Source of the DNA: Heliorestis acidaminivorans
GTDB taxonomy: Bacteria > Bacillota > Desulfitobacteriia > Heliobacteriales > Heliobacteriaceae
Direction: 5' to 3'
DNA: 64,000 bases
Assembly: GCF_008933955.1 (NCBI RefSeq)
Contig: NZ_WBXO01000001.1
Location: 62,001 to 126,000, forward strand
The position numbers and the translations under genes are program-made. Below, piece after piece: positions 1 to 8,588 of this stretch. The notes under the pieces were generated by a model. That model searched no databases. It was not told the origin of the DNA and saw nothing but the letters and a program-made list of their open reading frames with translations. Position 1 is the stretch's first letter. Every line of letters starts with the position of its first letter.

Positions 1-10
1 AAGTGCAACA

Positions 11-601
11 ATGGAAGCGGAACGCTTCTATCCTGGTCTACCAGATCAAGCCTTTATTAGAAAAAGTACGCCTATGACCAAGTCGGATGTTAGAGCACTA
101 ACACTGCTTAGAGCAGGTATTCAACGAAAAGATATCGTCTGGGACGTAGGTGCAGGTACAGGTTCTATTTCTATAGAGGCGGCTCAGTTAGCCGATCAGG
201 GACAGGTCTATGCCATAGAAAGAAATGCAGAAGCTTCTTCTTTAATCCAAGCTAATCAAGAACATTTTAGAGTAAATAATCTAACAGTCATCTATGAAGA
301 AGCACCTGCTGGTTTACAAGAATTGCCTGACCCCGATGTTGTCATTATCGGAGGATCAGGCGGTAACTTGAAAGCTATCTTGTCGGAAAGTTGGCAAAAG
401 CTTAAGCAAAAAGGTCGTATCGTTATTAATGCTATTACTGTAGAAACAGTAGCAGAAACAACAGCATGGCTAGAAGAACAGAAAATTCCTTTTCAAGCTG
501 TGCAAGTGCAAATTCAGAAAATGGAGAAAGCTGGCTCTTATCACCTTTGGAAAAGTCTAAATCCTGTCACCATCTTGTGGGCCTCGAAGGAGGAAAACTA
601 A
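11..601 (+). CDS. cbiT: Cobalt-precorrin-6B C15-methyltransferase (decarboxylating), CbiT
   Basis: This class I SAM methyltransferase methylates C15 and decarboxylates the C12 acetate side chain during corrin synthesis. The SAM-binding glycine motif DVGAGTGS lies near residues 45-52, and the PMTKSDVRAL segment typical of CbiT precedes it. A second glycine-rich strand (IIGGSGGN) lies near residue 112. The length of 196 aa is normal for a stand-alone CbiT. The frame stays open to the window edge and only 10 bases are visible upstream, so the true start, or a fused CbiE domain, could lie outside. The stop overlaps the cbiL start by one base (TAATG). Confidence 0.9.
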   Translation: MEAERFYPGLPDQAFIRKSTPMTKSDVRALTLLRAGIQRKDIVWDVGAGTGSISIEAAQLADQGQVYAIERNAEASSLIQANQEHFRVNNLTVIYEEAPAGLQELPDPDVVIIGGSGGNLKAILSESWQKLKQKGRIVINAITVETVAETTAWLEEQKIPFQAVQVQIQKMEKAGSYHLWKSLNPVTILWASKEEN

Positions 602-1314
602 TGGCACTTGGAAGACTATATGGAATTGGCGTAGGTCCTGGAGATCCAGAACTACTTACCCGAAAAGCTTATCGTATATTGCAAGAAGTAGAAGTCATCT
701 TCACACCGCAAGGGAAAAAGGGTAGAGAAAGCCAGGCCTTAACCATCATTAAAGAGCTTATTACGGAAAACACAACAGTTATTCCACTTGATTTACCTAT
801 GACACAAGATCAAGCAATACTAGAAAAAGCATGGCAAGAAGGAGCTAGCCAAATCTATAAAGTTTTACAAACAAAAGATTGCGCTTTTGTTACCATTGGA
901 GACTCATTGCTTTATTCCACCTATGGTTATCTTCTTCAAGCTTTGCAGAAAAAAGATAAAAATATTGTAATAGAAAGTGTGCCAGGGATAACCTCTTTTT
1001 CAGCCGCTGCATCACGTCTCAACGTAACACTTGCCGAAGGCAAAGAACCGCTAGTGATCATACCAGCCTTAGGTGAAACAGAAGAATTAAGGACCTATAT
1101 AGAAAGCTTTCCTAATCTAGTTCTCTTAAAAGCCGCTTCTTCTTTTGATGAGATCTATAAAATTTTAGAAGATGAAGGACGTTTGTCATCTTCTTACTTT
1201 ATTTCTCGCTGTGGAATGGCAGAAGAACATATAGAAAAAGACCTTAGCAAACTACAAGGAAAAAAACTAGACTACTTAAGTTTGCTTTTAGTAAAAAAGG
1301 AGGCCAAGGCTTGA
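601..1314 (+). CDS. cbiL: Cobalt-precorrin-2 C20-methyltransferase, CbiL
   Basis: A tetrapyrrole methylase (SAM-dependent, class III fold) that methylates C20 of cobalt-factor II. The N-terminus GVGPGDPELLT (about residues 10-20) is the family signature, and VPGITSFSAAAS near residue 125 is the second conserved loop. I chose ATG 601 because a strong AAGGAGG sits just upstream; the open frame extends back to 466 but only as the out-of-frame shadow of cbiT. That gives 237 aa, normal for CbiL/CobI. It overlaps cbiF by four bases, consistent with translational coupling in one B12 operon. Confidence 0.93.
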   Translation: MALGRLYGIGVGPGDPELLTRKAYRILQEVEVIFTPQGKKGRESQALTIIKELITENTTVIPLDLPMTQDQAILEKAWQEGASQIYKVLQTKDCAFVTIGDSLLYSTYGYLLQALQKKDKNIVIESVPGITSFSAAASRLNVTLAEGKEPLVIIPALGETEELRTYIESFPNLVLLKAASSFDEIYKILEDEGRLSSSYFISRCGMAEEHIEKDLSKLQGKKLDYLSLLLVKKEAKA

Positions 1315-2075
1315 TTACTTTTGTGGGAGCAGGACCAGGCGATCCAGACTTAATTACATTAAAAGGTCAAAAAAAGCTTGCTCAGGCCGATGTAGTCGTA
1401 TACGCCGGCTCTCTAGTTAATCCTGAAATATTACAACATTGTCGTGAAGAAGCAACCATATACAACAGCGCCTCCATGACCTTAGAAGAAGTATTAGTTG
1501 TGATGATTGAAGCTTACAAGGCTAACAAAAAAGTAGTTCGACTCCATACAGGCGACCCTTCAATTTATGGTGCTATTCGAGAACAGATGGATGAACTTGA
1601 TATCCAGGGAATTCCTTACAAAGTCGTTCCAGGAGTAAGTTCATTTTTGGCTGCCTCTGCCACATTGAAGCGCGAATTTACGCTACCTGGTCTTTCCCAA
1701 ACTGTGATAATAACACGACAAGCTGGCAGAACAGCAGTGCCAGAAAAAGAATCTCTCCGTTTGCTAGCACAGCATGGTACATCAATGTGTATTTTTTTGA
1801 GCACTCACAAAATAGAAGAAGTAGTAGCAGAGCTAATACAAGGTGGCTACGACCAAAATACACCAGCCGCTGTTGTCTACAAAGCTTCCTGGCCCGAAGA
1901 AGCAAAAGTAGTAGGTACATTAGAGACAATAGCAAAGCAAGTGAGAGAAGCTGGCTTTACCAAAACATCTATGATCCTTGTAGGCCCCTTCTTAGAAGGA
2001 CCCTATGAACGCTCCATGCTCTACGATCCAACTTTTAGCCATGGCTTTCGAAAAGGAACGGAATCTAGAGAGTGA
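1311..2075 (+). CDS. cbiF: Cobalt-precorrin-4 C11-methyltransferase, CbiF
   Basis: A tetrapyrrole methylase that methylates C11 of cobalt-precorrin-4. The N-terminal FVGAGPGDPDLIT motif (residues 4-16), GDPSIYGA near residue 81 and VPGVSSF near residue 107 are the canonical SAM- and substrate-binding loops. The protein is 254 aa. It starts with TTG at 1311, inside the cbiL stop (TTGA overlap), behind a good AAAAAAGGAGG ribosome site. Antisense open frames across 1616-1935 are shadows with no family features. Confidence 0.95.
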   Translation: MITFVGAGPGDPDLITLKGQKKLAQADVVVYAGSLVNPEILQHCREEATIYNSASMTLEEVLVVMIEAYKANKKVVRLHTGDPSIYGAIREQMDELDIQGIPYKVVPGVSSFLAASATLKREFTLPGLSQTVIITRQAGRTAVPEKESLRLLAQHGTSMCIFLSTHKIEEVVAELIQGGYDQNTPAAVVYKASWPEEAKVVGTLETIAKQVREAGFTKTSMILVGPFLEGPYERSMLYDPTFSHGFRKGTESRE

Positions 2076-3238
2076 ATATTATTGCACTTACACCCGGCGG
2101 TACTGCTCTAGCTGGTAAAATTAGCAATCACTTTCCCCATAGCACGATCTGGTTGCCTGAAGACTTACAAGATAAGAAACCTGAAGGACTAGAAGCTCTT
2201 TGCAAACATTGGCAAAAGCCTTTACGAGAAGACTTTCAAAAGATTTATCGACAAGGACAGCCGCTCCTTTTTATAGGTGCTCTTGCTATCTTAGTACGCT
2301 TTCTAGCTCCATTGATTGAAGATAAACAAACAGATCCGCCTGTCCTAGCACTTGACGAAGAAGGACAGTATGTTATCTCCGTTTTATCTGGTCATTGGGG
2401 TGGCGCCAACGAATTAGCTCACAAAGTAGCCCAAGCTATTCAAGCTAGGCCTGTGATCACAACAGCTACGGATGTGAAAAAATTACCGGCCATCGATACT
2501 TTTGCTCGTCGATTCAATGCCCATCTTGAACCTAGAGAAGGCATAAAAAAAATCTCTTCTTCCTTACTGCGCCAGCAACCTTTGCAGTGGTACATGGAAG
2601 AGAAATTTCTTAAAAATTGGAAGAGCTATTTGCTTGCAGAGCAAAGCAATCATGAAGAAGAACCCCAAACTCCACTGCCTCCGGAGACTTTAATTGCTTG
2701 GCAAAGCTGGCCGAAGGATAAGTGGAAGCAGAGCGATAACTGCCAAGAAGGAACCCTAACAGTGCTTTGCACCACCGCAAGGGTAAAAGAGCAGGTAACC
2801 TTAACGCTTTATCCTCGCTATATAGTAGCTGGTATAGGTTGTCGACGTGGTGTTTCTCTAGAAAAAGTGGAAAAAGCTTTAGAACAAGCTTTTGAATCAG
2901 CGAAGATTAGCGAGCACTGCCTTTTGGCCATAGCCAGCGGCTGGATCAAAGCGACAGAAAATGCACTTTTAGAGCTCGCCCAATCTCGTCAAGTACCTTT
3001 TATTACCTTTACAGCAGATGAAATCAACGACTGTTGCCAGCAACATCAAGAAATTAGTACATCTACTTTTGTCTATCAATCGATTGGAGTGAAGGCTCTA
3101 TGCGAACCAACAGCTCTCCTTGTTCACCCCAACAGCCAGATCATTCAGAGCAAGAGAAAGTACGGACCTGTAACAGTAGCACTAGCCGAGGTTCCCTGGC
3201 CATTATTGGACTTGGACCAGCTGGTCAAGAGGAAATGA
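2072..3238 (+). CDS. cbiG: Cobalt-precorrin-5A hydrolase, CbiG
   Basis: CbiG opens the delta-lactone of cobalt-precorrin-5A and releases acetaldehyde in the anaerobic corrin pathway. Visible hallmarks are the N-terminal FIGALAILVRFLAPLI segment (near residues 65-80), the LSGHWGGANELA loop (near residues 104-115) and a C-terminal domain starting at VAGIGCRRGV (near residue 251). It is 388 aa and starts at GTG 2072, overlapping the cbiF stop (GTGA). The last 16 or so residues after the usual YGPVTVALA ending overlap the conserved start of cbiH in another frame, giving an unusually long 139-base overlap. Confidence 0.93.
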   Translation: MNIIALTPGGTALAGKISNHFPHSTIWLPEDLQDKKPEGLEALCKHWQKPLREDFQKIYRQGQPLLFIGALAILVRFLAPLIEDKQTDPPVLALDEEGQYVISVLSGHWGGANELAHKVAQAIQARPVITTATDVKKLPAIDTFARRFNAHLEPREGIKKISSSLLRQQPLQWYMEEKFLKNWKSYLLAEQSNHEEEPQTPLPPETLIAWQSWPKDKWKQSDNCQEGTLTVLCTTARVKEQVTLTLYPRYIVAGIGCRRGVSLEKVEKALEQAFESAKISEHCLLAIASGWIKATENALLELAQSRQVPFITFTADEINDCCQQHQEISTSTFVYQSIGVKALCEPTALLVHPNSQIIQSKRKYGPVTVALAEVPWPLLDLDQLVKRK

Positions 3239-3924
3239 CTGTTAAAGCACGACAAGCCATAGACAATGCCGAAATTATAGTGGGCTATCATCGCTACCTT
3301 GAATTAATAGCAGATCTAACAGAGGAAAAAGAAACTTACAGCTCCGGCATGAGAAAAGAGATTGAACGATGCCAAAAAGCCGTAGACTTTGCTCTATCTG
3401 GCAAAAAAGTAGCCATCGTCTCTAGTGGTGATCCTGGCGTTTATGGCATGGCAGGACTTGTCTTAGAAATCCTAACAGGGACAAAAGGCGGTCGTGAAAT
3501 AGAAGTAGAAGTCATCGCTGGTGTTACTTCCGCGACAGCTTCAGCAGCGCAACTAGGTGCTCCTTTGATGCATGACTTTGCTGTTATTTCTCTTAGTGAC
3601 TTACTAACCCCTTGGGAACTAATCTTACGTCGCGTTGAAAATGCCGCCCTAGGTGACTTTGTTATTGCTTTATACAACCCCAAAAGCACCAAAAGAGTCC
3701 ATCAAATAAAAGCAGTTCAACAATCTTTACTGCAATACAAAAAAGTAGAGACACCTGTGGGCATTATACGCAACGCAGGTCGGCAAGGACAAGAAAAAGT
3801 GCTGACCACATTAGCTGACTTTACCGACCATCCTATCGATATGTTCACAACCATCATTATTGGCAACTCACAAACTTATATAGACGGCAACTGGATGATT
3901 ACACCGCGAGGCTACCCTTTATGA
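3100..3924 (+). CDS. cbiH: Cobalt-factor III / precorrin-3B C17-methyltransferase, CbiH
   Basis: A tetrapyrrole methylase that carries out C17 methylation and ring contraction. IGLGPAGQEEMT at about residues 36-47 is where related proteins normally begin, and GDPGVYGMAGL follows near residue 110. ATG 3100 has ribosome-site-like GGAG/GAAGG upstream, but it gives an extra 33 residues read from inside cbiG that do not look like CbiH. No other ATG, GTG or TTG start lies between it and the conserved domain, only a CTG at 3196. The C-terminal half carries the usual ALYNPKS segment. The stop overlaps cbiJ (ATGA). The identity is firm but the start is not. Confidence 0.88.
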   Translation: MRTNSSPCSPQQPDHSEQEKVRTCNSSTSRGSLAIIGLGPAGQEEMTVKARQAIDNAEIIVGYHRYLELIADLTEEKETYSSGMRKEIERCQKAVDFALSGKKVAIVSSGDPGVYGMAGLVLEILTGTKGGREIEVEVIAGVTSATASAAQLGAPLMHDFAVISLSDLLTPWELILRRVENAALGDFVIALYNPKSTKRVHQIKAVQQSLLQYKKVETPVGIIRNAGRQGQEKVLTTLADFTDHPIDMFTTIIIGNSQTYIDGNWMITPRGYPL

Positions 3925-4712
3925 TTTGGGTGGCCGCTGGCACAAGTGAAGCCTCCCTATTGCTGAATAAACTGCTCCCCCTTAGAGTCCCCCTAATCAT
4001 TACAGTAGTCAGCCCATACGGAGCAGAAATACTTACTAAAGCTCATCAAGATGCTTTGCAAAAAGGAGACCTTCAGATTCACCAAGGTGCCCTAGCTAGA
4101 ACAGAAATGGAATCCTTCGTAGAAAAGAATAAAATAAAAGCAATTCTAGACCTTACCCATCCTTATGCTCAGATTGCCTCAGAAAACCTAATCAATCTAG
4201 CGAGAAGCAAGAATCTTTCATACCTTCGTTATGAAAGACCAAGAACACCCTTGCCAGCGTCGGAACAACTCATCAAAGTATCAAGTTGGTCTAACTGTTT
4301 GCAACACCTAGAGTCAGCAAAAAAAGGAGAAAAAATCTTCCTCGCTACAGGCAGTCGTATATTAGAACAAGCTATTCCAGATCTACTTACTCGCCAATTA
4401 ATCCCTTATGTGCGTCTCTTGCCAGAAAGCGAACCTATTAAGCGATGTCAGGAACTAGGTCTAAATCCAGGGCAAATAATTGCCATACAAGGTCCCTTTA
4501 CTTATGAACTAAATAAAGCTCTATATGAACATAGTGGTGCCCAATGGCTAATTACCAAAGAAAGTGGTGCACCAGGTGGTACTATAGAAAAAATTCAGGC
4601 TGCTCTAGAACTAAAAATGACAGTACTTGTAATTACAAGACCAACGATAGAATATCCACTTATGACAAATTCTTTTGATGAACTTTTACTCTGGGTTAAG
4701 AAAACAATCTAA
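3921..4712 (+). CDS. cbiJ: Cobalt-precorrin-6A reductase, CbiJ/CobK family
   Basis: Predicted to reduce cobalt-precorrin-6A with NAD(P)H. The N-terminal strand-turn WVAAGTSEAS (residues 3-12) resembles the family's AGTxEA nucleotide-binding start. DLTHPYA near residue 77, ATGSR near residue 141 and TKESGAPGG near residue 213 are characteristic of CobK/CbiJ. It is 263 aa, a usual length, with ATG 3921 overlapping the cbiH stop. It ends the strictly overlapping part of the operon; a 69-base gap without an obvious terminator precedes cbiX. Confidence 0.9.
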   Translation: MIWVAAGTSEASLLLNKLLPLRVPLIITVVSPYGAEILTKAHQDALQKGDLQIHQGALARTEMESFVEKNKIKAILDLTHPYAQIASENLINLARSKNLSYLRYERPRTPLPASEQLIKVSSWSNCLQHLESAKKGEKIFLATGSRILEQAIPDLLTRQLIPYVRLLPESEPIKRCQELGLNPGQIIAIQGPFTYELNKALYEHSGAQWLITKESGAPGGTIEKIQAALELKMTVLVITRPTIEYPLMTNSFDELLLWVKKTI

Positions 4713-4781
4713 AAGCTTACAGAGCCATATTAAGAGACCAGAAAAAGGACTATATGAAATAACAAAAAGGAGTCAAGTAGA

Positions 4782-5150
4782 ATGAAAAGCGGAGTAATTC
4801 TTTTATCCCATGGAAGTCGCTCAAAAGAAGCTAACGAAAACGCCATAATAGTTGGTGAAATGGTGAAAAAAAAATATAACATAGAGCCACTGTTAGTTAC
4901 CTTTATGGAACTTGCTGAGCCATCCTTAGAAGATGGTGTCCGTCGTCTAATAGAAGAAGAGAAAGTAGATCACATCAAAGTTGTGCCACTCTTTCTTAAC
5001 AATGGCATTCATTTGAAACGAGACGTACCTAGAATGCTAGAAGAATTACGGACCCAATATGGTCATGTAACCTTTAATCAAGGAAGACCTTTTGGCACCG
5101 ATGAACGTTTAGTCGATCTCGTCTACGAGCGGATTGAGGAGTTATCGTAA
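4782..5150 (+). CDS. cbiX: Short-form sirohydrochlorin cobaltochelatase, CbiX(S)
   Basis: Inserts Co2+ into sirohydrochlorin, the committing step of the anaerobic route. At 122 aa it is one half of the bacterial two-domain CbiX, so it should act as a homodimer like the archaeal short forms. Putative metal-binding histidines are H10 in LLSHGSR and the His of NNGIHLKRD near residue 76. ATG 4782 has a clear AAAAGGAG ribosome site. The family also contains nickel and iron chelatases; the neighbourhood argues for cobalt. Confidence 0.9.
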   Translation: MKSGVILLSHGSRSKEANENAIIVGEMVKKKYNIEPLLVTFMELAEPSLEDGVRRLIEEEKVDHIKVVPLFLNNGIHLKRDVPRMLEELRTQYGHVTFNQGRPFGTDERLVDLVYERIEELS

Positions 5151-5151
5151 G

Positions 5152-5772
5152 ATGGAATATATAACTAACCCCCAGGCCATCGAAGATAAAAGTATGGCTA
5201 TAATCGCCAATCAACTAGGCCCCCTTAAGCTATCGGAAGCAGAGCAAAAGGTTGTCATGCGAGTCGTCCATACGACAGGCGATGTAGATATTGCGCCGCT
5301 TGTAAAATTTCACCCCTCAGCTGTAACAGCAGGAATTGAAGCTCTTTCGCAGGGCGCGTCAATTTACTGCGACGTAAACATGGTACTTACAGGCATTAAC
5401 AAAAAGCTCCTGCAACCGCGAGGTGGCCAATTATTATGCGCCATCCATGACGAAACTGTAATAGAAGAAGCCAAAAGAACAGGCGAAACAAGAGCGATGA
5501 CGGCATTCCGGCTCTTAGCACCGCAGTTTAACGGTGCTGTGATAGCTATTGGCAATGCACCAACAGCTTTATTTGAATTGATTAAAGCGATAGAAGCAGG
5601 CATCTGTCGACCAGCCCTAATCGTAGGCGTGCCTGTAGGATTCGTTGGCGCCGCCGAATCTAAAGAATTACTATCAACCTTATCAGTACCATATATAACT
5701 ATAGAAGGCACCAAAGGCGGTAGTACCGTAGCAGTAGCTATCATCAACAGCCTGCTCTTACAAATGCCTTGA
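5152..5772 (+). CDS. cbiC: Cobalt-precorrin-8 methylmutase, CbiC
   Basis: Moves the C11 methyl group to C12, giving cobyrinate. The catalytic histidine is H40 in RVVHTTGD, and the C-terminal half holds VGVPVGFVGA and the TIEGTKGGSTVA loop typical of CbiC/CobH. I chose ATG 5152, which lies ten bases downstream of GAGGAG at the end of cbiX, over an in-frame TTG at 5134. The product is 206 aa. It faces the opposed HD-domain gene across 23 bases, with no clear terminator between them. Confidence 0.94.
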   Translation: MEYITNPQAIEDKSMAIIANQLGPLKLSEAEQKVVMRVVHTTGDVDIAPLVKFHPSAVTAGIEALSQGASIYCDVNMVLTGINKKLLQPRGGQLLCAIHDETVIEEAKRTGETRAMTAFRLLAPQFNGAVIAIGNAPTALFELIKAIEAGICRPALIVGVPVGFVGAAESKELLSTLSVPYITIEGTKGGSTVAVAIINSLLLQMP

Positions 5773-5795
5773 ACGTACACTTAACCTAACTCGTC

Positions 5796-6332
5796 TTAAC
5801 TTTTTTCATCAGCTGATTGTAATATCCCAATCAGCTTGTCTAAAGGCTCAGAAAGCACTACTTGTCTGTCATGGTGATGGCGAATCAAAGCTACAAGATC
5901 AGGAGACCAATTAAGTTGCGCCGCTTCTTCAGCACCAAGGTTACTGTGTTGAGCCATCACCCACAAAGCCTTGCCGAGAGAGGATTTTTCCTTCAAAGCT
6001 TTTAACCACCAAGGGTGATTTTGAAGAAGCACATAAACAATGCGATGCCACAGCTGAAGTGGATAGTGCCTTTTACCCATATCGTGCAGTAAAGCAGACT
6101 TTAATAATAAAGTGCGCTCTTCATTAGAAAGAAGATGAGTAGAATTGGCACAGAGCCAAGCCACATCAAGAGAATGGCGTCGATCAGCTCTGGAAAGTTG
6201 GGTAAAAATAGCATATTCATTGGGGTTAAGTAGGTTTTTCGCCCAAATTACTTCTTCTGGTTTTATGTTGCTCTTTAAGGCCCAGTAAACTTGTCGGCCA
6301 CGATAGATTATCTTGGAAAATGCAGTTTTCAT
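5796..6332 (-). CDS. HD-domain phosphohydrolase-like protein
   Basis: A 178-aa protein with a metal-dependent HD-domain pattern: an early His in RRHSLDVA (near residue 53), the HD pair in LLHDMGKRH (near residue 84), and later histidines in AQHS and IRHHHD (near residues 128 and 152). Such domains hydrolyse phosphate esters or cyclic nucleotides; the substrate is unknown here. It lies opposed to the B12 genes, converging on cbiC and diverging from cobU over only 47 bases, so it splits an otherwise unidirectional block. The start is ATG at 6332 with a weak ribosome site. A role in B12 metabolism is not shown. Confidence 0.75.
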   Translation of the reverse strand: MKTAFSKIIYRGRQVYWALKSNIKPEEVIWAKNLLNPNEYAIFTQLSRADRRHSLDVAWLCANSTHLLSNEERTLLLKSALLHDMGKRHYPLQLWHRIVYVLLQNHPWWLKALKEKSSLGKALWVMAQHSNLGAEEAAQLNWSPDLVALIRHHHDRQVVLSEPLDKLIGILQSADEKS

Positions 6333-6379
6333 GGCCTAAGTATATCACAACAAAATGACGAGACGAAGGGGAGACAAGG

Positions 6380-6970
6380 GTGTCAACAATTACAGAAAAG
6401 CCTCAGCAACAAGAGCTTCAACAAGGTTCGTTGATACTTATAACAGGTGGCGCTAGAAGTGGCAAAAGCACCCTTGCAGAAAAAATAGCTCAGGATAAAA
6501 CCTCAAAAGATGGAAAAGTCATCTATCTTGCAACAGCAACAGTTTATGACAAAGAGATGGAAAAGCGAGTGGACTTACATCGTCAGCGCCGTCCTGACTA
6601 TTGGATTACAGTAGAAGAGCCTATTGATATGGAAAAAGTAATCGCCCAATGGGATCAGCCTGATCATATAATTCTCATTGATTGCTTAACCTTATGGCTC
6701 ACCAACTTGATCTTACCTCATTATCCTGAACATTGGTCTAATGAACATGAAGAAGCTATCTTGGAAAGAGCTAAACAAGTAGCCCTACAAGCAAAAAAAT
6801 CTCTAGCCACCATTATAGTTGTAGGAAACGAAGTGGGCATGGGCATCGTACCAGTTGACCCTTTAAGTCGTATATTTCGAGATCTTTCAGGCCTAATTCA
6901 ACAAGCCTTTGCAAAAGAAGCAGATCAAGTTTTTTTAACCGTAAGCGGCTATCCTCTGCAAGTCAAATAA
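6380..6970 (+). CDS. cobU: Adenosylcobinamide kinase / guanylyltransferase, CobU
   Basis: Bifunctional enzyme that phosphorylates adenosylcobinamide and transfers GMP to give AdoCbi-GDP for the nucleotide loop. The P-loop GGARSGKS covers residues 23-30, the guanylylated-histidine region DLHRQRRP has H67, and DCLTLWLTNL lies near residue 99. The protein is 196 aa. The start is GTG 6380 behind a GGGGAG-type site. About 15 N-terminal residues rich in Gln precede the usual start. It begins the second B12 arm, immediately after the opposed HD gene. Confidence 0.94.
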   Translation: MSTITEKPQQQELQQGSLILITGGARSGKSTLAEKIAQDKTSKDGKVIYLATATVYDKEMEKRVDLHRQRRPDYWITVEEPIDMEKVIAQWDQPDHIILIDCLTLWLTNLILPHYPEHWSNEHEEAILERAKQVALQAKKSLATIIVVGNEVGMGIVPVDPLSRIFRDLSGLIQQAFAKEADQVFLTVSGYPLQVK

Positions 6971-7002
6971 TCTAAGAGAGAGCCTAGAAGGGAGCGATTC
7001 CT

Positions 7003-8544
7003 ATAGCCAAGGCAATTATGCTACAAGGTACTAGTTCCAATGTAGGCAAAAGCGTTTTAGCTACAGCCTTCTGTCGCATTTTCTACCAAGATGGTCTGGC
7101 AGTCGTCCCTTTCAAATCACAAAATATGGCCCTAAACTCTTTCATCACCAAAACAGGGGGAGAGATGGGCCGTGCACAAGTTGTTCAAGCTGAAGCGGCA
7201 GGTTTAGAACCAGATGTAGCCATGAATCCTGTACTTCTGAAACCAACTGGCCAATCTTCTTCTCAAGTAATTCTAATGGGCAAAGCAGTAGGCAATCTTA
7301 ATGCCCGTACTTACCATATGGAATATGCCACGAAAGCTCTTTCTACCATTCAAACGTGCCTCGATCAATTTCATCGTGATTATGACGTCATTGTTATTGA
7401 AGGAGCTGGATCGCCGGCAGAAGTAAATTTAAAAGCAAGAGATATTGCCAATATGCGCGTGGCAAAAATGGCCAAAGCACCAGTGTTACTAGTAGCAGAT
7501 ATTGACCGTGGTGGTGCTCTTGCTTCTGTGGTGGGAACATTAGCTCTTCTAGATCCTGATGAACAAGAACTTGTCCAAGGTATTATCATCAATAAGTTTC
7601 GTGGTGATATTACACTGTTACAGCCGGCTATTGACTTTCTAGAGGAATATACTAAGAAACCAGTTTTAGGCGTCATTCCCTATTTTCAAGGGTTGCATAT
7701 TCAAGCAGAAGATTCTGTAGCTTTAGAAAAAGCAGTCAGTAGACCTATGGATGATAAGAAGCTAGATATAGCTGTCATCAGGCTACCAAGAATATCTAAC
7801 TTTACTGATTTTGATGCCTTAACATTAGAGCAAGCAGCTCAAATTCGTTATATAACGTCGCCAGATCAATTTGGCGAACCTGACATGGTCATTCTACCTG
7901 GTACAAAAAATACTATTGAAGATGCCATCTGGTTACAGGAAAGCGGTCTTATCGAAAAGATAAAAAAGCATGCAGAGCAAGGAAAAATGCTTTGGGGTAT
8001 CTGTGGTGGATATCAACTTCTTGGTCGTGAAATTGTCGATCCCCAGGCTGTAGAAAGTAACCAAAAAAGAGCTGAAGGACTAGGCTTTTTCAACATGGTC
8101 ACGCAAATGGAAGCAGAGAAAGTTACCCAGCAAGTGCATGGTAAGCTATGTGGCACTGGACCTTTCTTAGGGCCATTACAGGGAATGACCATTGAAGGTT
8201 ATGAAATCCATATGGGACGCAGTCATGTAGCAGGACCATATAAGCCTTTTTGCCAACTTCAAAAAGAAAGTTCAGAGGAAGCATTATCTATAGATGGCAT
8301 AGTTGGAGAAGATGGCTTGATTATAGGTACTTATTTGCATGGAATTTATGATAATGATGCCTTACGGCAGGCTTTACTGAACTTTTTACGTCGTAAAAAG
8401 GGCTGGGAGCCACTAAATTTTGCACATAGTCTCTCCGTTAAAGCAAAGCAAGAAGAAGACTATAATCGCTTGGCAGAAATAGTTCGAGAAAGCATAGATA
8501 TGAAAAAACTTTATGAGATTGTGGGCCTGCAAGATCTTTCTTAA
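7003..8544 (+). CDS. cobQ: Cobyric acid synthase, CobQ/CbiP (probable ATA start)
   Basis: Amidates four side chains of adenosylcobyrinic acid diamide using ATP and glutamine. The N-terminal synthetase domain has the P-loop-like QGTSSNVGKS. The class I glutamine amidotransferase domain has the nucleophile Cys in WGICGGYQLLG (two-thirds along) and a His in YLHGIYDND. The first conventional start is ATG 7018 (508 aa), but the usual MAKAIMLQGT N-terminus is encoded from an ATA codon at 7003. The only good ribosome site (AAGGGAG, 6988-6994) is 8 bases from that ATA and 23 from the ATG. I therefore call 7003, with 7018 as the fallback. Confidence 0.9.
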   Translation: MAKAIMLQGTSSNVGKSVLATAFCRIFYQDGLAVVPFKSQNMALNSFITKTGGEMGRAQVVQAEAAGLEPDVAMNPVLLKPTGQSSSQVILMGKAVGNLNARTYHMEYATKALSTIQTCLDQFHRDYDVIVIEGAGSPAEVNLKARDIANMRVAKMAKAPVLLVADIDRGGALASVVGTLALLDPDEQELVQGIIINKFRGDITLLQPAIDFLEEYTKKPVLGVIPYFQGLHIQAEDSVALEKAVSRPMDDKKLDIAVIRLPRISNFTDFDALTLEQAAQIRYITSPDQFGEPDMVILPGTKNTIEDAIWLQESGLIEKIKKHAEQGKMLWGICGGYQLLGREIVDPQAVESNQKRAEGLGFFNMVTQMEAEKVTQQVHGKLCGTGPFLGPLQGMTIEGYEIHMGRSHVAGPYKPFCQLQKESSEEALSIDGIVGEDGLIIGTYLHGIYDNDALRQALLNFLRRKKGWEPLNFAHSLSVKAKQEEDYNRLAEIVRESIDMKKLYEIVGLQDLS

Positions 8545-8588
8545 TTAATTAGATTCCAAGCAGATTCATAAAGGATAGAAAGTAAAAA

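Noticed and set aside
466-600. Upstream extension of the cbiL frame
   Set aside because: It is the alternate frame of cbiT; ATG 601 has a strong ribosome site and the normal N-terminus.
1616-1935. Two antisense open frames inside cbiF
   Set aside because: They lie wholly within a well-conserved gene, have no ribosome site and no recognisable family pattern.
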